From Paratinospora sagittata (lineage: Eukaryota > Streptophyta > Magnoliopsida > Ranunculales > Menispermaceae), in NCBI GenBank assembly GCA_035771175.1, contig CM069607.1, positions 17,430,001 through 17,494,000 on the forward strand: DNA of 64,000 nt, in the 5' to 3' direction. Below the pieces are notes generated by a model. It did not search any database, had not been told where the DNA came from, and was given only the letters and a program-made list of their open reading frames with translations. Below, piece by piece: positions 45,998 through 57,475 of the stretch; the stretch's first letter is position 1; each line of letters opens with the position of its first letter. A program made the position numbers and the translations under genes.

Positions 45998-46450
45998 TGA
46001 CATCCAGAATCCCTGCTTCTAAGAAAAGAGCTAGAAAGAGCTGTCTTCTTCCTCTAGTGATTCTCTTTGTCCTTATCTCCCTCTTCCTTAGATAGATCTG
46101 ATGAAGACCTCCTCAGGAACACTTCTCCTGAGAGAAATCGCGCGTCTCCACTTTTTTCTGAATAATCGTTGCCACCACTTCTTGCTACATCTTTGGTTGA
46201 GGATCAGTTCGCCAAACTGAGTAATTCCATCTCTTCCAGCTTTCAGGCCGTGTTGGACATGCTAAGCGAGCACGAAAACCGAATGAATTGATAACATGGC
46301 TAAATATCAAAGGAATCTGATGTTGACACTTCTCGAGGAGAATGAGAAGTCTCACGAAGAGTTAAAGGAAATTGTCCGTGCTTCATACGATGGACCAAGT
46401 ATAGTGGCTCGACCCTGTGCTGTTGTATCTGGAAAGAAAGGGAGTTGACG
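45998..46450 (+). pseudogene. gag-like remnant of the S element
   Basis: An ATG at 45998 (MTSRIPASKKRARKS) starts a basic N-terminus. After frameshifts, plus-strand frames give EDQFAKLSNSISSSFQAVLD (46199 onward) and then AKYQRNLMLTLLEENEKSHE (about 46296-46360). Both look like helical, possibly coiled-coil segments. No zinc knuckle or pol follows. The place, about 350 bp after the PBS, fits a gag N-terminus. I cannot confirm the family, and a non-autonomous derivative is possible. Confidence 0.4.
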
Positions 46451-48121
46451 TCCCTGTTGCATCGCCTCTTCCAAAATTCATCGGACCAAAAGCCTCCACG
46501 GGAAGTTCCCGTCCTTGCTTCGATGATGCTGCTTTGGACTCTTCTAGGAATGTTTAGAAAAACCTCTCTGCAAGCCCCGTTATTTCAAGCCAATCTTTTC
46601 AAATTTTCTATTTATAATCTATCTTTAATAGTTTTTGCTTAAAACTCTTCTTCAATACTCCTTTCAACTGGTTAAGCAAAAGTTTTTCTCAACTGATTCT
46701 CATATAATTTGATGGGTATGTGTTTGCCCTTTTCAGCTCTCTAACACACTTAGGGTTGATTATTAAATTTCTGGATTGCCTAAATTTGTGTGTGCATGCT
46801 CTGTTTAATCCCCTGTTTCACTTTCACAATGAGTTCTGCACATCTCACTACTTAGTTGATGCTTGCCTGTTTATGCTTTGCTATTTTGCCTGATTATGTG
46901 ATTGCAAAACTATTTCTGATGCATAACCATTTTGCTTTCATGAACATGATTATCTGTCATCATACTAATGATATCTTGATCATTGCTGATATTTCCTAAT
47001 AAGCTGTATCATGATGAAATCTTATTACGACTAATGCTATTATCTTTGTGATATCTTTCTTGAGGTTAATCACATCTTTCGTCATTATCTGTTCATTATT
47101 TGCATTATCCATTTGTGAGTATCTGATTATATCTGATTATCTGTTCGTCTTGAACTCCATGTGATACTTGATCATATTATTTGGTATAGCTAGGCTATGC
47201 TTAACAATTTATCTCTGCCTATACTAGTTCATATCATGATCATGTTTACTTTAAATCATATCTATTATTGACTCATGAATATGCAAATGAATATAGGCCA
47301 TGTGAACAACTTTATATCATGCCCCTATATATCTTGAAATGAATATTGCCTTTACTCATGATTATCATCTTTTGACATTATCTATTCATGACTTCCTGTC
47401 TTTGATGCACGCTTTTAATCTTACATCATAAAAGCATCAAATTCTTGAATATTTGATTTCTAATGATTGCATATGCTTCAAAATCATTTTTCATTAGAAT
47501 CAAACAATCTAGGCTATGCTTCAATTGAATTTATTTGCCTAGTATATGAAAATGAATATATGTTACAACTTGAAGAATATCTATGAAATTTAGCATATAT
47601 TCAGTATGTTTAGGCTTTGCTCTTCATCTTATATATTTCCATATGCCTAAACTATAGAAAGTTCACGACTTTCACTCTCACATGACATTGATATTGCTTT
47701 TAATCTTCAAATATTGTGTGCATCAATTGCATATGATTTTTGATATCTAGTAGATGCCGTGTACTTCAAACTATATACTTTGCATCTAATTAGAATCATA
47801 ACAGCTAGGCCATGTTTAATCATAAAGTATTTTGCCTATGCTATAAGTATGCTTATGCTTGATTATTTACAAATTTTAAAGCATATTATGTGTTAGGCTT
47901 GGATTAATTATCAACTTCATACTTATGCCAAACACCAGGAGAATAATTGCCCACGTTTAAAAATTCTCTATGAATTCATCTTTCGACAATTCTTTCTCAT
48001 CCTTTATGACTACGATTCTCGGCTACGATATTATTTCAAATCTTATAGCCTATGAATATGTCAAACTATTTCTCACTATGCTTAAAGATAAGATCTGTTT
48101 CTCACGTGACTAACAATATAG
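46451..48121. other. AT-rich ORF-free DNA downstream of the S gag remnant
   Basis: There are no frames of note. It is dense in TATCTGATTAT, CATGATTATC and ATATGC words. It could be the non-coding interior of a large non-autonomous derivative or decayed pol. Confidence 0.4.
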
Positions 48122-48480
48122 TAGATTATGGGAAATATGAGAAATACACAGTATTTAAGGTATATCTTTCTCTAATCGATATCGCTCAAACATTTTTCAA
48201 AACCATGCACAAATCACTTGCATATTTGCATGTTTTGATCTTACGCTTTACGATATTTCAAATGATTTAATTTTCTATGTTTAATTTAAAATTTATCGAG
48301 TTTTTATTGGCATTCATCGTATTTTTAATCGCGAGTTAAAATTATGTTTCTAGAGTCTTTCAAGACACTAATGAGTTAGCAACGCTCTCCTAAACTTGAT
48401 AAGTTAGGACGTTGATGATTCATTAGGACACTGATAACATTCAAGGTTGAATTGAACTGATTCATCAAGACACTTACTTT
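48122..48480 (+). mobile_element. Fragment of an S LTR
   Basis: It matches S LTR positions 42315-42672 (GAGAAATACACAGTATTTAAGG, then ATCGCGAGT, then the first AGGAC(G/A)CT units) and breaks off at CACTTACTT where element B sequence begins. Neither LTR end is present. Confidence 0.75.
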
Positions 48481-49050
48481 GCAAGTCATCAAGTGAACTG
48501 GGAGGAGTTTACTCGATCAATGAATGAACCTCTTCCAAGGGTGCGACCATCAAGACGGAGCCCAACGCTTGCACGATTTTCTCCTTTACCTCCACCTTCT
48601 CCATCTTTCATACCGTAGACTTCCGACAGGGAGCGCTGCGAGCAGATAGTCCTAGACTCAATCAAGTCCACCAACGACTCAATTCTCTTCCTGACAAAGA
48701 CACTCAAAGATTACTGCTCCAAGATTAAAGCTCTTCAAAATTTCTGCTACGGTTGTGGCATGCCATAGGCGACACCTGTCTCTTGCGCATTTTCTATAGG
48801 AAATCCGGGCCAATCTTTTTAGACTCCCCAACCTATGCCGTTCTCCTTTCAAATGAAGAACCCGAGCTTTTTCCCTTAGACCTTTCTGCCTGCACAATTG
48901 CCAGTCAACCCGACCCCTATGGGTCCGATTACATCAGGACTGGGATTAGTGGTCATGGAAATGGTAAACCATATGTTCAATGGGTTTGAGAATCAATTCG
49001 ATGACACATTAGTACCTTGTTCACCTCACTTCTTTTAAAGTACTATCTCT
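48481..49050 (+). pseudogene. Possible ORFA remnant of element B
   Basis: Plus-strand frames upstream of the B spacer read EEFTRSMNEPLPRVRPSRRS, then SIKSTNDSILFLTKTLKDYC, then, after stops, NPTPMGPITSGLG and MVNHMFNGFENQFD. The P/S-rich linker and the short helical end fit the C-terminal half of ORFA in family A only loosely, and no block aligns convincingly by eye. The argument is positional: it lies directly upstream of the triple-motif spacer that in family A follows ORFA. The 5' part and the 5' LTR of B are missing. Confidence 0.3.
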
Positions 49051-49229
49051 TGCCGAATTTGCTTGTTTAATCTTTTTGTTCTTACTTTTGGGAATATATC
49101 TTGTATGAAATATCCAAAAAAAAAAGGTTATGTCAGATTTTTGCTAGAAAAGTTAGGCACGTTGTGTGATTGATTGATTGTTTGTTGAGACCATGATTGA
49201 TAGGTGAACTTGAACTATTTTGTTCCCCT

Positions 49230-49530
49230 ACTATCAATGAGTTTGAAGTGAAATGGGACACATCGAACTCACCAGATACTTGAGAAACCACCAGAATCAC
49301 TTCAGCTTATGACCTGTGTGTAGCAATTCGACTTGGAAATCTGACTTACGTCTAGCATCATTGAAGCCCTCATGGAATGGGACATGGGAACCCAAAGGAT
49401 GACAGTTGTAAACTAGGTATCCATGAGAATAGCAAAAAGACTGGTCACACTAATCTCCTGACGAGACAACATCCTTTATCACCAAGTTCACAAGAAAATG
49501 GGACCCGCGAACTTGGAGGATAACAGGAAT
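49230..49530 (+). repeat. Three spaced ATGGGAC motifs in the spacer before gag, element B
   Basis: ATGGGAC occurs at 49253, 49377 and 49498, spaced 124 and 121 bp. The third copy, TATCACCAAGTTCACA...ATGGGAC...GAACTTGGAGGATA, aligns closely with A-3 (TATCACTAAGTTCACA...ATGGGAC...AAACTTGGACGATA). The spacer is thus homologous between the families. Bases 49051-49229 and 49531-49950 hold no gene. Confidence 0.75.
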
Positions 49531-49950
49531 TGTTGACCCATGGCGAGAAGTGAGCATAGGATTTGTTATAGAGATTGTGACAAATGAAATTAGAGACAAC
49601 ATGAGGATAAGTACCAGAAACCTATGACTCGTACTAGTATTGGAAACTTTTGGTATTTTTGAATAAAATAGCCAATAAATTTGAAGGAATTTAAAGCAAA
49701 TGTTGTTAAATCCTTAGCTTTACAAAACATAACCAATTTTGGTTTATAGATTTGTTTTACTATACCCACCTAAACGTATGAGTCCATAGTGTATGTAGAC
49801 TCCTCCCTTCTATTACCAAAAATCTAGAAAACTATATGGTTAACACTTATGAACAAATACACAGAATTAGGCACTGGCATATGCATCACGTTTACTTATC
49901 CATGCACTTGTTGCATAAAGTCATGCTAACCGCAAACCGACTTGCAGAAC

Positions 49951-51230
49951 ATGCCTGTCCAGACTAGGCAACAACGTGATGCAAGTTCCTCACAAGAATT
50001 AGAGGAACTGACGCCACCGAAGGTCGATTAATCTAGACCTCTCGCTACGCCCTTCATGGCAGAGCATGCCACATAAACAACTAACGATGCGTCGACTGTC
50101 GAACAAGCTTGTCCGGCTACTTCTGACAATGTAGCAATGCCGCTAGGCATGGAACAACTCTTCCAAGGCTTTTTGCAGTATATACAGTTCAACGTTAGTC
50201 GTCAGGGTACGACTTACCCTCTTCCTACCGGTCAAGACTTGCCAGACACTAAGCTGATGACCAACCAAATTACAAAATATAAAAGACTGCAGCCTATCAC
50301 CTACGACATGAAATCGGACACCGACGAGGCTAACAAGTTGCTCAAAAAATCTAGGAAGGTGCTTGAGGCCATGAGAATGCCTGAAGGCAGGAGCATCCCT
50401 TTGGCAACCTACCAACTTGTAGGAGGTGCAAACAGTTGGTGGAAGACGGTCAAGGGAGATCCCCACATCAATGTGGCAGCGATGACATGACTAGACTTTG
50501 AGGCCCACTTCATTAACAAATTTTTCCCCAGTGCGGTAAAGTGGTGAAAGTGACAGGAGTTCCAGAAATTGTTTCAAGGGTTGATGACAGTGCGAGAGTA
50601 TGCCGCCCAGTTCACCGAACTCTCTGTTTTCTCTATCTTTATAGTTTCCGCTGAGAAGGATAAGGCGAAAAAATTCTACAGTGGTCTCAAGTCGTACATA
50701 CGAAAGGCCCTATCATTTTGGACCTGGAAAATTTTCGGGATCTGTCCAACAAGGCAATGAACTTCGAGCAGGAGTTGAGGCAAAACAAAGGGAAGAGGGC
50801 GACAACTTCAGGGTAGCAAACAGAGAAAGAGAAGCCCTATCAGCCATACCAAAACACTCACCCTTCCCAACCCAAGGATGTGTAGCCTCAACACCCGTTT
50901 GCTTCAAATGCTCTGGCAAAGAATCAACAGAACCCTCCTAATAACTTCAACAGGGGCCGTGGCGACAGCTAGAATCGAAAGAAAAGCCACAGAGGTGGCA
51001 ATAACAATCAACCTCCCTAACAAATCCAGCACAAGAATGACAAGATTTATTACAAGTGCGGCCAACCCGACAACATTCAAAGATTTTGCACCCAGGCTCC
51101 TGACTAGCAAAATCCAAGAGCCCCGGATACACTAGCTCAACCCCAACCACTTAGGCCGCAACAGAATGCCACTCAACAGCAAGGTCGAGCCTATGCTATC
51201 CCAGAAATGTTCTTGAAGGTACCTTCCCAC
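49951..51230 (+). pseudogene. gag pseudogene, element B
   Basis: The start chosen is ATG 49951 (MPVQTRQQRDASSSQELEEL), immediately after a CTAAC...CTTGCAG acceptor-like site. Stops at about 50029 and 50074 precede the open core (50137-50490): ITKYKRLQPITYDMKSDTDE, then IPLATYQLVGGANSWW. Further frames give FINKFFPSAVKW and LMTVREYAAQFTEL. The zinc knuckle near 51050-51090 reads YYKCGQPDNIQRFC: Tyr for the first Cys and Asn for the His, so it cannot bind zinc. The core is collinear with family A gag. Confidence 0.82.
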
Positions 51231-51688
51231 TTTTTAATACATTGGTACATGTCTTATTTAACTATGGTTCTACTCATTCTTTCGTATCAACTAAGATTGT
51301 TGAAAATTTAGGACTAAAAATTGAACCAACCACTGTTATACAAGTATCAACGCTAGTAGGGCCAGGTATCGAAATAAACAGAATTTGCCCCAAATGTGAA
51401 CTTAGAATGGCTGATGCAACATTATCTGCTGACCTCATTGTAATGAACTTCACTGACTTCGACATCATCTCGGGCATGGATTGGTAAACACCTCTACATG
51501 CTCGAATTGATTGTCTTAAAAAATAGATAATACTAACCCTACCTAACGAAGATACACTAAAGATCCAAAGAAACCGGAAGCAGTTTCATAATTCCTCAGT
51601 CTTTCTGTAAAGGCCCTACTAAACACCCTCTCCATCACAGAGCTTGAAGATGAACTAGATGCGCCACAACGCCTGACCACCACCCAAT
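51231..51688 (+). pseudogene. pol fragment: protease, element B
   Basis: LVHVLFNYGSTHSFVSTKIV, then RICPKCELRMADATL, then MNFTDFDIISGMDW is the retropepsin-like domain. The catalytic triplet DSG is NYG, so it is inactive. A stop follows at 51485. The reading continues with LHARIDCLKK-type sequence until 51688, where a solo S LTR splits pol; the protein resumes at 54465. Confidence 0.8.
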
Positions 51689-52274
51689 TGGTAACCTAAG
51701 CGGTTCATCACTTAGCACGTCCCTAAGTATACTTGATAAAGTATATTTTGATGATCAAACAAAATCTCTTTCAGTGCTAACAAACTTTGATTAAAAACCT
51801 ATCTTAGCACCTTAGGAAAGCAAAAAATCAAAAAATGATTCGATCAAGGAACTCAAGGTCATATCAGACTTTCAAGATCGTTTCAGTCAAAGGACCTCAA
51901 TGATGATATCATGATTTCAAGATCACATCACGAACGATTCGATTAAGCTTCAAGACTGCATCTTTCGATCAACGTTCAAGACATTCAACTCAAGCTCTAA
52001 GTTCATTGAAGACCTCATAATGAAGAATTGGATTTAAAGATTATGAGAAAATGAGAAATACACAGTATTTAAGGTATATCTTTCTTTAATCGATATCGCT
52101 CAAACGTTTTCCAAAACCATGCACAATTCACTTGCATATTTGCATGTTTTGATCATACACTTTACAATATTTCAAATGATTTAATTTTCTATGTTTAATT
52201 TGAAATTTATCGAGTTTTTATTTGCATTCATTGTATTTTTAATAGTGAGTCAAAACTTGTTTCTAGAGTCTTTA

Positions 52275-52935
52275 AGGACGCTAATGAGTTAGCAGCGCTC
52301 TCCTGAACTTGATAAGTCAGGACATTGACGATTCATTAGGACGCTGATAACATTCAAGGCTGAATTGAACTGATTCATCAAGACGCTTACTTGTTAGCAG
52401 CTGCCCCCTATTAGTCAACCTTTGAAGTTGTCGGGACGCTGACTCAACATCAGCTTACTGAAAGACTTTTATGTACTTCAAAGAATTTATCTTTGAGGAC
52501 ACTGATAGTTATAAGTTGGATAAACTATCAGGACGCCATCTCGATAGGAGCGCCCTCACCTTTGGGAATCAACTTATTAACTTTCTGGACGCTGATTGTC
52601 CTTCAGCGCACTTAGTATTATTCTTTAAATGTTTTTAAATATAGTAGGACGCTTACATAGTTGTAGCGCCCTCGTGTTGTGATTTATGTTTTAAAATGTA
52701 GGACGCTTACTCAGAATAATAGCGCCCTCATGTACTTAATTGTTTAAAAAAAAATAGGACGCTAATTGTGCTTTAGAGCCCTCAGGGTTAAGTAGCTCCT
52801 ATCGTAAAAAAGTCATGACGCTTACGAGTCAGTAGCGTCCTCACTTCATTGTTCTGCAGGATGCTTATACATAATGAGCGCCCTCAAGGAACAAAACGAC
52901 AAAGTTGATATTATGCGTCAGGACGCTAATTCAAC
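52275..52935. repeat. Array of quasi-palindromes AGGACGCT...AGCGCCCT, solo S LTR
   Basis: About twelve units start near 52275, 52380, 52434, 52532, 52584, 52647, 52701, 52757, 52816, 52858 and 52919. Stems are kept while loops of 6-12 nt vary. Confidence 0.82.
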
Positions 52936-53949
52936 AACCGTCACTGTTCTAACAAGTACACTATATCAATCTACTTTTTCAGAACATATCTTTGCATAAA
53001 GTCCTTTTCAGATTTATCAGAGATCTTCTTTGATACAAAATTAAGTTTTTCTAAAACTTTCATTTTTCATGAAATCTGAAAAGAACCAGAATGTTAATGA
53101 AAATTGCAGTTGCCATTTTCATATAACATTCCAGCCGTTGTGTGTAAACGTTCACATTGTATTTGAATTTCAAATATCTAACGGCTATTATCTACTAGGT
53201 CTGTAAATGCCAACACTTTGAATCAAACAACTTGCCGATAAATTTGTTGTGCCAAAAACTTTTTGAATGTTAGTTGCTTTAAACTGTTTTCAACTGTTAT
53301 TGTTTACAAAGTATTTTCACTAATACTTTACGTATTTAAAAGATTTTCAAATTGAGCTTCAATTATATTCTATCTTTGAAAATCTATTTTGAACTGGTTT
53401 CTACTCAAATTCTCAGCTTGGATTTATACTTAACTTCAATCATGCTAATGAAGGAATTTGCGAAATAGTTCATGAGAAATACAACTGTAGTTGATTTAAT
53501 ATCTTAAGTACTTTTCTGAACTATATCAGTAGTTGTGTTAACTACTGAATACTAAACCAGAAGTTTTCATGCTTATATACTATATCTATTTTGAAAACTG
53601 TCCGTGTTTGTGCATTTACACTTGTCCTGCACCTCTACTTCAATGTTTTAATGGTATCATAATGTTTTTGAAGAAGCACTTAATTGATTTGCATATCATA
53701 CACGCTTTTCAAAATTACACTTGAGCAATACTGAACATTGAAAGGTAAAGGACTGCAAGTGTATTTCCTCTAAGCATTACGTATTCAAATTTATACATCT
53801 TTGTAATGCTATACACATGAGCTTAATTGTAAAGTGTTCTACTCAGTTAGAACCAACATTATTAGTTTGTGTTGTAATGCTGGTGTGTTTCTGTATTGAA
53901 ACAACTAGGACAAGTAAATGTAGTTCACTTAGTGATTTCAGGTTTGAAA

Positions 53950-54235
53950 TCATGTTAAGGTTCATCCTCACCTGTAAGTAGGAAACCGGTTCATCCTCAT
54001 CCCGTAAAAGGATAAGTTCATCCTTAACCTATAAAAGGATAGGTTATCTCTGAACCTGCAAAAGGAAAACAATTCTTCCTTATCCCGCAAAAAGAAAACT
54101 TTCTTCCTTATCTCGCAAAAGGAACATGGGTTTTTCCTTATCCCAGAAAAAGGAAATATGGTTCATCCTCAGCCCGTAAAAGGATAGGTTTGCCTTGAAC
54201 CTGTAAAAGGGTAGTTGTAACGGTTTGGTTCTCAC
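53950..54235. repeat. ~35-bp tandem array in U3, solo S LTR
   Basis: Eight or so units built on CCCGTAAAAGGATA and GGTTCATCCTCA lie just upstream of the TATA box, as in the copy at 45060. Confidence 0.75.
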
Positions 54236-54469
54236 CCATTAGAGAATCAGTTAGTGGATTGGTAAAATCCTAATCGGGAGATTAGGTAGTGGACGTAGGC
54301 TTGGCCGAACCACTATAAATAACAGTGTCCTTTACGTTATGCATTTTACTTTAAGGTTAGTATGAGCATTTAGTTTCAATGTACCAATGTACATCACTAA
54401 GTCATTGGAAAAGTTTATAATTGACCATCACACCCAATTCACCCCTTTCTTGGGTGGACCAACACCAAT

Positions 54470-57375
54470 CCATTCATATAGTCTGTGAATATTTGATCGT
54501 ATTCCTAGACGATCTGCCTGGATTACCTCCACAAAGAGAGTTTGATTTCAAAATCAAACTCATTCCTGATACTGAACTTGTTTACATCCCGCCGTACTGG
54601 ATGCCAAATGTCAAACTTGTTGAACTCGACAAGTAGTTGAAGGAGCTGTAAAAACTAGGGTTTATCCAAAAGAGTACGTCGCCATGAGGCACTTCAGTAT
54701 TATTTGTCAAGAAGAAAGATGGATCCCTACGTCTATGCATCGACTATAGGAAGCTGAATAGGGTAACCATCAAGAACCGATATTCCTTGCCCAACATCGA
54801 AGATCTGTTCGACTAGCTGAGAGGGCCTCAGTTCTTCTCAAAAATCAATTTTTGATCGGGTTACCATCAACTACGGATCAAGGAGTCTGACATTTCGAAG
54901 ACAACATTTCATACCCTTTACGACCACTACGAATTCACGGTCATGCCCTTTGGCCTAATGAATGCCCCATTTTTCTTTATGGACTTAATGAACCGTATTT
55001 TCAGACCTTTCCTCGATCGATTCATTATCATTTTTGTGGATGACATTCTGGTTTACTTGTCAACCGAGGAACAACATGAAACCCACCATCGGATCGTACT
55101 TAGTTCTCTCCAACAACACAGACTTTATGCTAAGCTGAGTAAGTATGAATTCTGGATGACCAAGGTCAAGTACCTCAGGCATGTTGTCTCACACAACGAC
55201 ATTGAAGTCGATCCCTTAAAAGTAGAAGTTGTCCTGGATTGGAAGTAATTGACTAATGTCACCCAGATCAGAAGCTTCCTAAGGTTAGTCGGGTACTACA
55301 AGCGTTTCATCAAGGATTTCTCTAAGCTAGCTGAACTGCTTACCCGCCTAACATGAAAGGACACCCGTTTCATTTGGAGTTTAGCCTGCTAGTCAGCTTT
55401 TCAAGAGCTAAAGACAAGGCTGACTTCAGCCTCTGTACTCACAACACCAAATGAAGAGATCGGTTTTACCCTCTACATCAATGATTCTCTGTAAGGCATA
55501 GGCGCTGTGCTAATGTAGGAAGATAGAGTAATCGCTTACGCTTCTGGACAGTTGAAGCTTCACGAGGTCAACTATCCCACCCATAACCTTGAGTTTGCTG
55601 TAGTTGTATTCACCCTGAAGATTTGGTGACATTACTTTTTTGGTGAAAGATTTGAGGTGTTCTCTGATCACAAAAGCCTACGATAGATCTACATTCAGAA
55701 TGACTTAAACCTTAGACAGAGACGTTGGCTTGAATTCCTTAAAGACTATGATTTCGTTCTTTGGTACTAACCGTAGAAAGGCTAACGTAGTAGAAGATGC
55801 GGTAAGTTGTAAATCATATGTCTCAGCCTGCTCTGTCAACTTTGAGATGGGTAAGTTGTTAATTGAGATCGAAGACTATAATTTCCAAATTGTTGATGAC
55901 CATACCACCGCTAGGCTTGCCCAAATGTCATTCCACTCCGAGCTCATTCGAAAATTTTGGTGGCCCAGCCTAACGACGTCGAATTGATGAAAAAAAAAAA
56001 ACATCTCCTATCACAAGACCAAGCCCCCTACCATTGGTCCTTGTCGCCAGACAGTGCAATATTCTATAAGAAAAGGCTAGGTCTGCCGAACGATCTTGAA
56101 CTCCGGTGTGAAGTTCTGACTGAGTCTCACGGATTGAAAATTTCTATGCCCCTGGGGGGAGACAAGATGTACATGAACATGAAGAGACAATTCTGGTTTT
56201 CAGGAATGAAAAAAGTAGTTGTAAACTTCGTGTCAAATTGTTTCACTTGCCAGCAGGTCAAGGATGAACGTAGACTTCCATCCGGTCTACTTCAATCGCT
56301 ACCTATTGGAAAATGGAAGTGGGACAACATCGCTATGGACTTTGTCACGACACTGCCTCAAATTCCAAGGGTCAGGATACCATATGGGTCGTCATCGATA
56401 GACTGACAAAGGCTGCTCATTTTATCCCTATTAAGTGTACTGATACCCCAGCCAAACTGGTCGAGATTCATGATCACCAGATCATCAGATTTCATGGGAT
56501 TCCCCTCACTATCGTGAGTGATTGTGATCCCAAATCCACTTCCAAGTTTTGGCAAAGCTTTCAAACTGGAATGGGTTCTAAGGTCACCATGAGCAAGGCT
56601 TTTCACCCACAAACTGACGGCCAATTCGAACACCTCATCAAAATCTTAGAGAATATGCTATGTTGTTGTGTCTTAGATTTCAAAGACAGATGAGCAAAAT
56701 TAGGTACTTGGCAGAGTTTTCGTACAACAACAATTTCCAAACAAGTATCGGGATGGCACCATATGAAGCTTTATATGGCAGGCCGTACAACAATCTCCTG
56801 TGTGTTGGTTAAATATGGCAGACCAACCACAACTTGGCCCAAATTTAATTAAGGAAACAACTGACAAAATCACTCTTGTTAAGGAATGACTTAAATCTAT
56901 CCAGAGTCGACACAAGATCTATCTAGACAGACGACGAAAACCTTTAGAGTTCGAGGTTGGGGATTCTGTATTCCTCAAGGTACAGCCCACTCGGGGCGTG
57001 AAGTGTTTTGGAATCAAAGGAAAGCTATCTCCAAGGTACATAGGTCCTTTTTCAATCATGAAAAGAACTAGAAAAACCGCCTATCAACTATTTCTGCCAG
57101 CCTCCATGTCTCGCATCCATGATGTTTTTCACATCTCTATGCTCTGCAAATACCACCATGACCCATCTCATGTAATTCCTCTAGTTGAAGTAGAAATAGA
57201 GGAAGGGAACAATAACAATGAACGGCCTATCCAAATCTTGGATACCAAAACTCAGGAGCTTCGCACTAAAAACATTCCACTTGTCAAGGTCTTGTGGCAA
57301 CACCACGGTGTTGAAGAAACAACTTGGGAATTGGAAAATGAAATCAAGCAGAAGTATCTAGAACTTTTTGTTTAA
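54470..57375 (+). pseudogene. pol pseudogene (RT-RNase H-INT-chromodomain), element B
   Basis: The order is linker VFLDDLPGLPPQREFDFKI (54500-54560) and RT with [13 protein letters not shown] (54724 onward), KIN in motif [15 protein letters not shown] and [11 protein letters not shown]. RNase H follows (FSDHKSLR at about 55662). The integrase finger reads SMPLGGDKMY, then CFTCQQVK; the first His is lost. Its core has VVIDRLTKAAHF, FHGIPLTIVSD and AFHPQTDGQFEHLIK. The chromodomain-like tail is IPLVKVLWQHHGVEETTWEL (57275 on). At least fifteen stops and several frameshifts show long decay. The motif A Asp of RT is Asn, as in A-3. The match with A-3 is collinear to the last residue. Confidence 0.88.
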
Positions 57376-57475
57376 TTTTATTCGTCTACATCATGAGGAA
57401 ATAAATCATACATTTCTCAATATCTGTTTACCATATCTTTAATTGTTATATTGACACTATTTGAAATTTTTGCAG

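Larger units (their letters stand above)
51684..54469 (+). mobile_element. Solo LTR of family S with TSD CCAAT, inside element B pol
   Basis: The LTR is 51689-54464 (2776 bp), from TGGTAACC (first bases mutated from TGTTAACC) to GACCAACA. CCAAT flanks it at 51684-51688 and 54465-54469. The TATA box is at 54314. It separates the protease from the linker to RT in B. Confidence 0.92.

Noticed and set aside
48489..48989. Host gene exons in the GC-richer stretch
   Set aside because: Frames are short and stopped, no splice pattern is convincing, and the stretch lies directly upstream of the B spacer, so it is more likely element sequence.
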